Assembly: GCA_028752905.1 (NCBI GenBank)
Contig: JAQNBH010000271.1
Location: 62,001 to 126,000 of the forward strand
Length of the DNA stretch: 64,000 nt
Reading direction: 5' to 3'
Source of the DNA: Cladorhizidae sp. MBARI D1340-BT2
Taxonomy: Eukaryota; Porifera; Demospongiae; Poecilosclerida; Cladorhizidae
The translations under genes were made by a program, and so were the position numbers. Below the pieces are notes generated by a model. That model was given only the letters and a program-made list of their open reading frames with translations, did no database searches and was not told where the DNA came from. Below are positions 38,701-49,194 of the stretch, one piece after another. Position 1 is the stretch's first letter, and each line of letters starts with the position of its first letter.

Positions 38701-40418
38701 ACTTTGGTCTTGTTAATTAGGGCAGTTATGAATTGTACTCTTACTTGATGCTAAACATGTTAGCTTCGTAGATTATCCACACTTCACTGAATAGACTTGA
38801 TGTATAGCTATTAAGATAGGACTCTCTAAGTGCTCTCTCTTGATACCAAACATCCATATATTCTGCACACTTCACTGTAATGGACTTGCAAGATAGGTAT
38901 CTCTCAGTGTTCTCTATCTTGAGCTAAACATGTTAGCTTCATAGATTCTCCACACTTCACTGAATAGACTTGATATATAGCTCTAAAGGTAGGCCTCTCT
39001 CTGTTCTCTCTCTTGATACCAAACATCCGTATATTCTGCATACATAGAATCACAAGATAGGTTTCTCTGTGTTCTCTATCTTGATGCTAAACAGGTTAGC
39101 TTGATAGATTCTCCACACTTCACTGTATAAACTTGATATATAGCTATTAAGATAGGTCTCTCCCTGTGCTCTCTGTTGATATCAAACATCCATAATATTC
39201 TGCACACTTCACTGTAATGGACTTGATATGATTCGAATGATAGGTTTCATTATGTGTTCTCTATCTTGATATTTGCCCTAATTTGGTCTATATTATGTTT
39301 CTCATTTCCCCCCCAAAATCTTGTTATTTTGCCGTAAAGCTCATAACTTTTCTACACTTTACCTAAAAAAGAAAATTTTTATATCACCGGATAGCCCTTC
39401 TAATTATCTGTCTTTTGTACGTGCCAAAAGTTTGAGTACTCTAAGTATTAGCAAGTTATGGTGATTTGAAGTGGTAAGGTTTGCGATCTTTCCTGGCGTT
39501 TTCCAGTTGCCAAAGCGGTGGCCTGCCAGTGAAAAACCACCACATTTATTGATAATCTGTTGACATGTTGCAGATAAGGGCCTTCTCTATCAGTTGACAA
39601 AATCTGGGACTTTGGTCTTGTTAATTAGGGCAGTTATGAATTGTACTCTTACTTGATGCTAAACATGTTAGCTTCGTAGATTATCCACACTTCACTGAAT
39701 AGACTTGATGTATAGCTATTAAGATAGGACTCTCTAAGTGCTCTCTCTTGATACCAAACATCCATATATTCTGCACACTTCACTGTAATGGACTTGCAAG
39801 ATAGGTATCTCTCAGTGTTCTCTATCTTGAGCTAAACATGTTAGCTTCATAGATTCTCCACACTTCACTGAATAGACTTGATATATAGCTCTAAAGGTAG
39901 GCCTCTCTCTGTTCTCTCTCTTGATACCAAACATCCGTATATTCTGCATACATAGAATCACAAGATAGGTTTCTCTATGTGTTCTCTATCTTGATGCTAA
40001 ACAGGTTAGCTTCATAGATTCTCTACACTTCACTGAATAGACTTGATATATAGCTCTAAAGGTAGGCCTCTCTCTGTTCTCTCTCTTGATACCAAACATC
40101 CGTATATTCTGCATACATAGAATCACAAGATAGGTTTCTCTATGTGTTCTCTATCTTGATGCTAAACAGGTTAGCTTCATAGATTCTCCACACTTCACTG
40201 TATAAACTTGATATATAGCTATTAAGATAGGTCTCTCCCTGTGCTCTCTGTTGATATCAAACATCCATAATATTCTGCATACTTCACTGTAATGGACTTG
40301 ATATGATTCGAATGATAGGTTTCATTATGTGTTCTCTATCTTGATATTTGCCCTAATTTGGTCTATATGTTTCTCATTTTCCCCCCAAAATCTTGTTATT
40401 TTGCCGTAAAGCTCATAA
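35721..40418 (+). repeat. Five-unit higher-order block, copy A (units 40-44)
   Basis: The markers CATTTCCCCCCC (unit 40), TTCCAATTGCC (unit 41), TCTATATTATG (unit 43) and CAAAAGTTTGAG (unit 44) recur in the same order five units later. This copy has gained private changes: GGCCTTGTT in unit 42, a 2-bp deletion (TTTCTCTGTG) in unit 43 and the 165-bp internal duplication in unit 44. Confidence 0.85.
39347..40418 (+). repeat. Unit 44: monomer with four sub-repeats (+165 bp)
   Basis: This unit is 1072 bp instead of 907. After sub-repeat 2, a copy begins as sub-repeat 3 (CTTGATGCTAAACAGG), switches to sub-repeat 2 sequence (CACTGAATAGACTTG, TAGCTCTAAAGG) after a private T in TTCTCTACAC near 40023, and is followed by a normal sub-repeat 3. 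The order is therefore 1, 2, 3/2 chimera, 3. The partner unit 49 five units later lacks this expansion, so it arose after the five-unit duplication. Confidence 0.92.
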
Positions 40419-43400
40419 CTTTTCTACACTTTACCCAAAAAAGAAAATTTTTATATCACCGGATAGCCCTTCTAATTATCTGTCTTTTGTACGTGCCAAA
40501 ATTTGAGTACTCTAAGTATTAGCAAGTTATGGTGATTTGAAGTGGTAAGGTTTGCGATCTTTCCTGGCGTTTTCCAGTTGCCAAAGCGGTGGCCTGCCAG
40601 TGAAAAACCACCACATTTATTGATAATCTGTTGACATGTTGCAGATAAGGGCCTTCTCTATCAGTTGACAAAATCTGGGACTTTGGTCTTGTTAATTAGG
40701 GCAGTTATGAATTGTACTCTTACTTGATGCTAAACATGTTAGCTTCGTAGATTATCCACACTTCACTGAATAGACTTGATGTATAGCTATTAAGATAGGA
40801 CTCTCTAAGTGCTCTCTCTTGATACCAAACATCCATATATTCTGCACACTTCACTGTAATGGACTTGCAAGATAGGTATCTCTCAGTGTTCTCTATCTTG
40901 AGCTAAACATGTTAGCTTCATAGATTCTCCACACTTCACTGAATAGACTTGATATATAGCTCTAAAGGTAGGCCTCTCTCTGTTCTCTCTCTTGATACCA
41001 AACATCCGTATATTCTGCATACATAGAATCACAAGATAGGTTTCTCTATGTGTTCTCTATCTTGATGCTAAACAGGTTAGCTTCATAGATTCTCCACACT
41101 TCACTGTATAAACTTGATATATAGCTATTAAGATAGGTCTCTCCCTGTGCTCTCTGTTGATATCAAACATCCATAATATTCTGCACACTTCACTGTAATG
41201 GACTTGATATGATTCGAATGATAGGTTTCATTATGTGTTCTCTATCTTGATATTTGCCCTAATTTGGTCTATATGTTTCTCATTTCCCCCCCAAAATCTT
41301 GTTATTTTGCCGTAAAGCTCATAACTTTTCTACACTTTACCCAAAAAAGAAAATTTTTATATCACCGGATAGCCCTTCTAATTATCTGTCTTTTGTACGT
41401 GCCAAAATTTGAGTACTCTAAGTATTAGCAAGTTATGGTGATTTGAAGTGGTAAGGTTTGCGATCTTTCCTGGCGTTTTCCAATTGCCAAAGCGGTGGCC
41501 TGCCAGTGAAAAACCACCACATTTATTGATAATCTGTTGACATGTTGCAGATAAGGGCCTTCTCTATCAGTTGACAAAATCTGGGACTTTGGTCTTGTTA
41601 ATTAGGGCAGTTATGAATTGTACTCTTACTTGATGCTAAACATGTTAGCTTCGTAGATTATCCACACTTCACTGAATAGACTTGATGTATAGCTATTAAG
41701 ATAGGACTCTCTAAGTGCTCTCTCTTGATACCAAACATCCATATATTCTGCACACTTCACTGTAATGGACTTGCAAGATAGGTATCTCTCAGTGTTCTCT
41801 ATCTTGAGCTAAACATGTTAGCTTCATAGATTCTCCACACTTCACTGAATAGACTTGATATATAGCTCTAAAGGTAGGCCTCTCTCTGTTCTCTCTCTTG
41901 ATACCAAACATCCGTATATTCTGCATACATAGAATCACAAGATAGGTTTCTCTATGTGTTCTCTATCTTGATGCTAAACAGGTTAGCTTCATAGATTCTC
42001 CACACTTCACTGTATAAACTTGATATATAGCTATTAAGATAGGTCTCTCCCTGTGCTCTCTGTTGATATCAAACATCCATAATATTCTGCATACTTCACT
42101 GTAATGGACTTGATATGATTCGAATGATAGGTTTCATTATGTGTTCTCTATCTTGATATTTGCCCTAATTTGGTCTATATGTTTCTCATTTTCCCCCCAA
42201 AATCTTGTTATTTTGCCGTAAAGCTCATAACTTTTCTACACTTTACCCAAAAAAGAAAATTTTTATATCACCGGATAGCCCTTCTAATTATCTGTCTTTT
42301 GTACGTGCCAAAATTTGAGTACTCTAAGTATTAGCAAGTTATGGTGATTTGAAGTGGTAAGGTTTGCGATCTTTCCTGGCGTTTTCCAGTTGCCAAAGCG
42401 GTGGCCTGCCAGTGAAAAACCACCACATTTATTGATAATCTGTTGACATGTTGCAGATAAGGGCCTTCTCTATCAGTTGACAAAATCTGGGACTTTGGTC
42501 TTGTTAATTAGGGCAGTTATGAATTGTACTCTTACTTGATGCTAAACATGTTAGCTTCGTAGATTATCCACACTTCACTGAATAGACTTGATGTATAGCT
42601 ATTAAGATAGGACTCTCTAAGTGCTCTCTCTTGATACCAAACATCCATATATTCTGCACACTTCACTGTAATGGACTTGCAAGATAGGTATCTCTCAGTG
42701 TTCTCTATCTTGAGCTAAACATGTTAGCTTCATAGATTCTCCACACTTCACTGAATAGACTTGATATATAGCTCTAAAGGTAGGCCTCTCTCTGTTCTCT
42801 CTCTTGATACCAAACATCCGTATATTCTGCATACATAGAATCACAAGATAGGTTTCTCTATGTGTTCTCTATCTTGATGCTAAACAGGTTAGCTTCATAG
42901 ATTCTCCACACTTCACTGTATAAACTTGATATATAGCTATTAAGATAGGTCTCTCCCTGTGCTCTCTGTTGATATCAAACATCCATAATATTCTGCATAC
43001 TTCACTGTAATGGACTTGATATGATTCGAATGATAGGTTTCATTATGTGTTCTCTATCTTGATATTTGCCCTAATTTGGTCTATATGTTTCTCATTTTCC
43101 CCCCAAAATCTTGTTATTTTGCCGTAAAGCTCATAACTTTTCTACACTTTACCCAAAAAAGAAAATTTTTATATCACCGGATAGCCCTTCTAATTATCTG
43201 TCTTTTGTACGTGCCAAAATTTTGAGTACTCTAAGTATTAGCAAGTTATGGTGATTTGAAGTGTTAAGGTTTGCGATCTTTCCTGGCGTTTTCCAGTTGC
43301 CAAAGCGGTGGCCTGCCAGTGAAAAACCACCACATTTATTGATAATCTGTTGACATGTTGCAGATAAGGGCCTTCTCTATCAGTTGACAAAATCTGGGAC

Positions 43401-44953
43401 TTTGGTCTTGTTAATTAGGGCAGTTATGAATTGTACTCTTACTTGATGCTAAACATGTTAGCTTCGTAGATTATCCACACTTCACTGAATAGACTTGATG
43501 TATAGCTATTAAGATAGGACTCTCTAAGTGCTCTCTCTTGATACCAAACATCCATATATTCTGCACACTTCACTGTAATGGACTTGCAAGATAGGTATCT
43601 CTCAGTGTTCTCTATCTTGAGCTAAACATGTTAGCTTCATAGATTCTCCACACTTCACTGAATAGACTTGATATATAGCTCTAAAGGTAGGCCTCTCTCT
43701 GTTCTCTCTCTTGATACCAAACATCCGTATATTCTGCATACATAGAATCACAAGATAGGTTTCTCTATGTGTTCTCTATCTTGATGCTAAACAGGTTAGC
43801 TTCATAGATTCTCCACACTTCACTGTATAAACTTGATATATAGCTATTAAGATAGGTCTCTCCCTGTGCTCTCTGTTGATATCAAACATCCATAATATTC
43901 TGCACACTTCACTGTAATGGACTTGATATGATTCGAATGATAGGTTTCATTATGTGTTCTCTATCTTGATATTTGCCCTAATTTGGTCTATATTATGTTT
44001 CTCATTTCCCCCCCAAAATCTTGTTATTTTGCCGTAAAGCTCATAACTTTTCTACACTTTACCTAAAAAAGAAAATTTTTATATCACCGGATAGCCCTTC
44101 TAATTATCTGTCTTTTGTACGTGCCAAAAGTTTGAGTACTCTAAGTATTAGCAAGTTATGGTGATTTGAAGTGGTAAGGTTTGCGATCTTTCCTGGCGTT
44201 TTCCAGTTGCCAAAGCGGTGGCCTGCCAGTGAAAAACCACCACATTTATTGATAATCTGTTGACATGTTGCAGATAAGGGCCTTCTCTATCAGTTGACAA
44301 AATCTGGGACTTTGGTCTTGTTAATTAGGGCAGTTATGAATTGTACTCTTACTTGATGCTAAACATGTTAGCTTCGTAGATTATCCACACTTCACTGAAT
44401 AGACTTGATGTATAGCTATTAAGATAGGACTCTCTAAGTGCTCTCTCTTGATACCAAACATCCATATATTCTGCACACTTCACTGTAATGGACTTGCAAG
44501 ATAGGTATCTCTCAGTGTTCTCTATCTTGAGCTAAACATGTTAGCTTCATAGATTCTCCACACTTCACTGAATAGACTTGATATATAGCTCTAAAGGTAG
44601 GCCTCTCTCTGTTCTCTCTCTTGATACCAAACATCCGTATATTCTGCATACATAGAATCACAAGATAGGTTTCTCTATGTGTTCTCTATCTTGATGCTAA
44701 ACAGGTTAGCTTCATAGATTCTCCACACTTCACTGTATAAACTTGATATATAGCTATTAAGATAGGTCTCTCCCTGTGCTCTCTGTTGATATCAAACATC
44801 CATAATATTCTGCACACTTCACTGTAATGGACTTGATATGATTCGAATGATAGGTTTCATTATGTGTTCTCTATCTTGATATTTGCCCTAATTTGGTCTA
44901 TATGTTTCTCATTTTCCCCCCAAAATCTTGTTATTTTGCCGTAAAGCTCATAA
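40419..44953 (+). repeat. Five-unit higher-order block, copy B (units 45-49)
   Basis: This second copy of the block carries TTCCAATTGCC in unit 46, TCTATATTATG in unit 48 and CAAAAGTTTGAG in unit 49, in the positions expected from units 41, 43 and 44. Block spacing (36627 to 41325) is 4698 bp; most of the excess over five monomers is the 165-bp expansion in unit 44. Confidence 0.85.
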
Positions 44954-47900
44954 CTTTTCTACACTTTACCTAAAAAAGAAAATTTTTATATCACCGGATA
45001 GCCCTTCTAATTATCTGTCTTTTGTACGTGCCAAAATTTTGAGTACTCTAAGTATTAGCAAGTTATGGTGATTTGAAGTGGTAAGGTTTGCGATCTTTCC
45101 TGGCGTTTTCCAGTTGCCAAAGCGGTGGCCTGCCAGTGAAAAACCACCACATTTATTGATAATCTGTTGACATGTTGCAGATAAGGGCCTTCTCTATCAG
45201 TTGACAAAATCTGGGACTTTGGTCTTGTTAATTAGGGCAGTTATGAATTGTACTCTTACTTGATGCTAAACATGTTAGCTTCGTAGATTATCCACACTTC
45301 ACTGAATAGACTTGATGTATAGCTATTAAGATAGGACTCTCTAAGTGCTCTCTCTTGATACCAAACATCCATATATTCTGCACACTTCACTGTAATGGAC
45401 TTGCAAGATAGGTATCTCTCAGTGTTCTCTATCTTGAGCTAAACATGTTAGCTTCATAGATTCTCCACACTTCACTGAATAGACTTGATATATAGCTCTA
45501 AAGGTAGGCCTCTCTCTGTTCTCTCTCTTGATACCAAACATCCGTATATTCTGCATACATAGAATCACAAGATAGGTTTCTCTATGTGTTCTCTATCTTG
45601 ATGCTAAACAGGTTAGCTTCATAGATTCTCCACACTTCACTGTATAAACTTGATATATAGCTATTAAGATAGGTCTCTCCCTGTGCTCTCTGTTGATATC
45701 AAACATCCATAATATTCTGCACACTTCACTGTAATGGACTTGATATGATTCGAATGATAGGTTTCATTATGTGTTCTCTATCTTGATATTTGCCCTAATT
45801 TGGTCTATATTATGTTTCTCATTTTCCCCCCAAAATCTTGTTATTTTGCCGTAAAGCTCATAACTTTTCTACACTTTACCTAAAAAAGAAATTTTTTATA
45901 TCACCGGATAGCCCTTCTAATTATCTGTCTTTTGTACGTGCCAAAATTTTGAGTACTCTAAGTATTAGCAAGTTATGGTGATTTGAAGTGGTAAGGTTTG
46001 CGATCTTTCCTGGCGTTTTCCAGTTGCCAAAGCGGTGGCCTGCCAGTGAAAAACCACCACATTTATTGATAATCTGTTGACATGTTGCAGATAAGGGCCT
46101 TCTCTATCAGTTGACAAAATCTGGGACTTTGGTCTTGTTAATTAGGGCAGTTATGAATTGTACTCTTACTTGATGCTAAACATGTTAGCTTCGTAGATTA
46201 TCCACACTTCACTGAATAGACTTGATGTATAGCTATTAAGATAGGACTCTCTAAGTGCTCTCTCTTGATACCAAACATCCATATATTCTGCACACTTCAC
46301 TGTAATGGACTTGCAAGATAGGTATCTCTCAGTGTTCTCTATCTTGAGCTAAACATGTTAGCTTCATAGATTCTCCACACTTCACTGAATAGACTTGATA
46401 TATAGCTCTAAAGGTAGGCCTCTCTCTGTTCTCTCTCTTGATACCAAACATCCGTATATTCTGCATACATAGAATCACAAGATAGGTTTCTCTATGTGTT
46501 CTCTATCTTGATGCTAAACAGGTTAGCTTCATAGATTCTCCACACTTCACTGTATAAACTTGATATATAGCTATTAAGATAGGTCTCTCCCTGTGCTCTC
46601 TGTTGATATCAAACATCCATAATATTCTGCACACTTCACTGTAATGGACTTGATATGATTCGAATGATAGGTTTCATTATGTGTTCTCTATCTTGATATT
46701 TGCCCTAATTTGGTCTCGATTATGTTTCTCATTTTCCCCCCAAAATCTTGTTATTTTGCCGTAAAGCTCATAACTTTTCTACACTTTACCTAAAAAAGAA
46801 ATTTTTTATATCACCGGATAGCCCTTCTAATTATCTGTCTTTTGTACGTGCCAAAATTTTGAGTACTCTAAGTATTAGCAAGTTATGGTGATTTGAAGTG
46901 GTAAGGTTTGCGATCTTTCCTGGCGTTTTCCAGTTGCCAAAGCGGTGGCCTGCCAGTGAAAAACCACCACATTTATTGATAATCTGTTGACATGTTGCAG
47001 ATAAGGGCCTTCTCTATCAGTTGACAAAATCTGGGACTTAGGTCTTGTTAATTAGGGCAGTTATGAATTGTACTCTTACTTGATGCTAAACATGTTAGCT
47101 TCGTAGATTATCCACACTTCACTGAATAGACTTGATGTATAGCTATTAAGATAGGACTCTCTAAGTGCTCTCTCTTGATACCAAACATCCATATATTCTG
47201 CACACTTCACTGTAATGGACTTGCAAGATAGGTATCTCTCAGTGTTCTCTATCTTGAGCTAAACATGTTAGCTTCATAGATTCTCCACACTTCACTGAAT
47301 AGACTTGATATATAGCTCTAAAGGTAGGCCTCTCTCTGTTCTCTCTCTTGATACCAAACATCCGTATATTCTGCATACATAGAATCACAAGATAGGTTTC
47401 TCTATGTGTTCTCTATCTTGATGCTAAACAGGTTAGCTTCATAGATTCTCCACACTTCACTGTATAAACTTGATATATAGCTATTAAGATAGGTCTCTCC
47501 CTGTGCTCTCTGTTGATATCAAACATCCATAATATTCTGCACACTTCACTGTAATGGACTTGATATGATTCGAATGATAGGTTTCATTATGTGTTCTCTA
47601 TCTTGATATTTGCCCTAATTTGGTCTCGATTATGTTTCTCATTTCCCCCCCAAAATCTTGTTATTTTGCCGTAAAGCTCATAACTTTTCTACACTTTACC
47701 TAAAAAAGAAATTTTTTATATCACCGGATAGCCCTTCTAATTATCTGTCTTTTGTACGTGCCAAAATTTTGAGTACTCTAAGTATTAGCAAGTTATGGTG
47801 ATTTGAAGTGGTAAGGTTTGCGATCTTTCCTGGCGTTTTCCAGTTGCCAAAGCGGTGGCCTGCCAGTGAAAAACCACCACATTTATTGATAATCTGTTGA

Positions 47901-48055
47901 CATGTTGCAGATAAGGGCCTTCTCTATCAGTTGACAAAATCTGGGACTTTGGTCTTGTTAATTAGGGCAGTTATGAATTGTACTCTTACTTGATGCTAAA
48001 CATGTTAGCTTCGTAGATTATCCACACCTCACTGAATAGACTTGATGTATAGCTA

Positions 48056-48059
48056 TTAA
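48056..48059. other. TTAA target-site duplication, left copy
   Basis: The uninterrupted monomer reads AGCTATTAAGATAGG here. In unit 53 the first TTAA is followed by foreign sequence, and a second TTAA at 51760-51763 precedes GATAGG. A TTAA duplication is the hallmark of piggyBac-superfamily insertion. Confidence 0.97.
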
Positions 48060-48073
48060 CCCTTTAACTGCGT
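48060..48073 (+). repeat. Left terminal inverted repeat
   Basis: The sequence is CCCTTTAACTGCGT. Against the reverse complement of the right end (CCCTACGCGTGCGT), the outer CCCT and inner TGCGT match and the five bases between do not. CCCT next to TTAA is a common piggyBac-family end. Confidence 0.85.
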
Positions 48074-48077
48074 TTGT

Positions 48078-48089
48078 CGACTATAGTCG
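48078..48089. promoter_or_regulatory. Subterminal palindrome 1 (CGACTATAGTCG)
   Basis: A perfect 12-bp palindrome 18 bp inside the left end. The same core recurs 43 bp downstream. Repeated subterminal palindromes in DNA transposons can be transposase-binding sites; that role is inferred here. Confidence 0.7.
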
Positions 48090-48117
48090 CCTCAATTGAA
48101 CTTCACGTAATTGCGGA

Positions 48118-48135
48118 GGGCGACTATAGTCGCCC
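48118..48135. promoter_or_regulatory. Subterminal palindrome 2 (GGGCGACTATAGTCGCCC)
   Basis: A perfect 18-bp palindrome containing the same CGACTATAGTCG core. As a dimer of inverted half-sites it would suit a dimeric DNA-binding protein, or it could form a hairpin. A binding function is inferred only. Confidence 0.7.
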
Positions 48136-48515
48136 GCTCCTTGCTAAATTATTAGTTGGATCTCGAGCATTGGCGCTAACTTAGCTTTGCGCATCATGGT
48201 TTTTTGGTGCGGTGATCGGCACCTTCTTGTTATAGAGCAGACGTTTCTTACGTTGACTTGCCATTCTAAGCTTCTTACTTGCTTTTGCAGCGCCGACTAT
48301 TCCAGCTCACAAATTCTTTCTCTTTTCCAATCTTGCTCACCTCGCCCAACCCTGAACTCTCAACTGTTTGCAAGCTCTGCGCAGTTCTAGTTGCTGAACT
48401 CCACCTTCTTGATCTCACAACTCCACCCTCCAAATTTACCCACAAGCTCCTCCCTGAAGAATTTCATTATTAGCAATTTTAGACTTTCCTCTGAACCCTA
48501 GACCATATCAAGTTC
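48136..48515 (+). other. Transposon 5' region, no recognisable gene
   Basis: This is single-copy sequence between the left end and the putative transposase start. It is pyrimidine-rich from about 48290 to 48450 and could hold the promoter and leader of the transposase. I see no convincing TATA box. Two overlapping open frames of 64-67 codons (48187-48390 and 48279-48473) show no recognisable motif and are probably chance. Confidence 0.5.
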
Positions 48516-48531
48516 ATGGATGAACTAGATG

Positions 48532-48648
48532 GTGATATATATGAGTGATGGAGACTTTGATGGTTACCTTGAAGGAAAGTTATTTACTACAGCAAGAGCA
48601 ATAAAATACAACAATATAAATAACCAATAAATATTCTTTTTATTATAG
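48532..48648 (+). other. Predicted transposase intron (117 bp)
   Basis: The donor is GATG/GTGATA and the acceptor is TTCTTTTTATTATAG/AT with a T-rich tract. Splicing keeps the frame: the final G of exon 1 plus AT of exon 2 makes an aspartate codon and joins two acidic peptides. Without splicing, the exon 1 frame stops at TGA in GAGTGATGG. The intron is AT-rich, unlike the flanking exon. No transcript evidence is available here. Confidence 0.6.
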
Positions 48649-48689
48649 ATGTTGGAGATGAAGGTGCTGATAATGAATGTGAAGAGGAC

Positions 48690-48855
48690 GAGGTTCCAGG
48701 TGAAGAGGGCGATGTTCCAGGTGAAGAGGGCACGATGTTCCAGGTGAAGAGGGCGAGGTTCCAGGTGAAGAGGGCGAGGTTCCAGGTGAAGAGGGCGAGG
48801 TTCCAGGTGAAGAGGGCGAGGTTCCAGGTGAAGAGGGCGAGGTTCCAGGTGAAGA
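48690..48855 (+). repeat. 21-bp coding minisatellite in the transposase relic (about 8 copies)
   Basis: The unit is GAGGTTCCAGGTGAAGAGGG plus C, with copies at 48690, 48711, 48732 (23 bp, with an extra AC), 48755, 48776, 48797, 48818 and a partial copy at 48839. In the native frame it encodes the acidic heptad EVPGEEG. The 23-bp copy shifts the later repeats, which then read as the basic FQVKRAR in the upstream frame, while the acidic frame ends at TGA 48863-48865. The long minus-strand frame over this repeat is only its complement. Confidence 0.92.
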
Positions 48856-49194
48856 TACGAGATGAAGAGTGCGTGGTTCAAGGTGGGGGGCATGAGGTTC
48901 AATGTGATTGGTGGGATGATGTTAGTTTGCATGGTGAGGATGGAGCGGGAGGTGGTTATGACGTAGACGAGGAAGAAGGCGATGCAAGTGGCATGGTGGT
49001 ATCTTCTGTTCTTCTGTTGGTGGGCCTAATAAGGTGTGGTCGAGCCTCTGGATGCTTTCGAGCAATTATTCACGTCAATATCATCAAGGATATCTGGTGT
49101 GAAACGAACCGGTATGAGAAACAGTACTTGGCAAGTCACCAGCCGCACCTTGACGAACACCAACGAGCAAGAGAGCATGACTTCATCAGCCACC

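Larger units (their letters stand above)
1..48059 (+). repeat. Satellite array, left arm (units 1-53, about 907-bp monomer)
   Basis: Head-to-tail copies of one monomer fill this stretch with no other sequence between them. Using the recurring string CTTTTCTACACTTTAC as unit start (one G variant in unit 14), units begin at 1, 1248, 2158, 3066, 3976, 4883, 5793, 6700, 7607, 8514, 9421, 10327, 11234, 12142, 13049, 13956, 14864, 15771, 16678, 17584, 18491, 19398, 20305, 21212, 22118, 23024, 23930, 24837, 25744, 26651, 27558, 28465, 29372, 30282, 31191, 32100, 33006, 33913, 34812, 35721, 36627, 37533, 38439, 39347, 40419, 41325, 42231, 43137, 44047, 44954, 45864, 46774 and 47684. Most units are 906-910 bp. 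Units 1 and 44 are longer, unit 38 is 899 bp and unit 53 is split by the transposon. Stops occur in all frames, so the monomer is non-coding. Long homogeneous arrays of this kind are typical of centromeric, pericentromeric or subtelomeric heterochromatin, but the chromosomal location cannot be read from the window. Confidence 0.98.
48516..49194 (+). pseudogene. piggyBac transposase relic (N-terminal part only)
   Basis: An ATG at 48516 opens a 16-nt exon (MDELD) that joins, across a GT-AG intron, to a strongly acidic exon from 48649. Acidic N-termini are common in piggyBac-family transposases. Heptads of the type (E/D)VPGEEG follow. Then EPLDAFEQLFT (49042-49074) and NIIKDIWCETNRY (49077-49115) match the conserved start of the transposase domain, in which a P-x-x-x-F-x-x-x-F stretch precedes an ETNRY motif. 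They lie in different frames, so at least one frameshift separates them; two stop codons lie just upstream of the first in its frame, and a 2-nt insertion at about 48732 shifts the heptads. A possible GPNKVW at 49022-49039 is in the third frame. The reading ends in a (TA)n tract and the catalytic domain is missing. The ATG context is weak (TTC before ATG), so the start is tentative. Confidence 0.82.

Noticed and set aside
48187..48473. Two overlapping plus-strand open frames of 64-67 codons
   Set aside because: Short, overlapping in different frames and compositionally ordinary, in the presumed transposon leader. No motif is visible.
48564..48932. 122-codon minus-strand frame with an LHLEPRP repeat
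   Set aside because: It is the complement of the 21-bp repeat that encodes the acidic heptad on the plus strand. Any 21-bp repeat without stops gives such shadow frames.
49165..49193. Possible seed of the minisatellite in transposase sequence (GAGCAAG..GCCAC)
   Set aside because: The two short matches are separated by different distances in the gene and in the repeat, so an origin from this stretch is not demonstrated.
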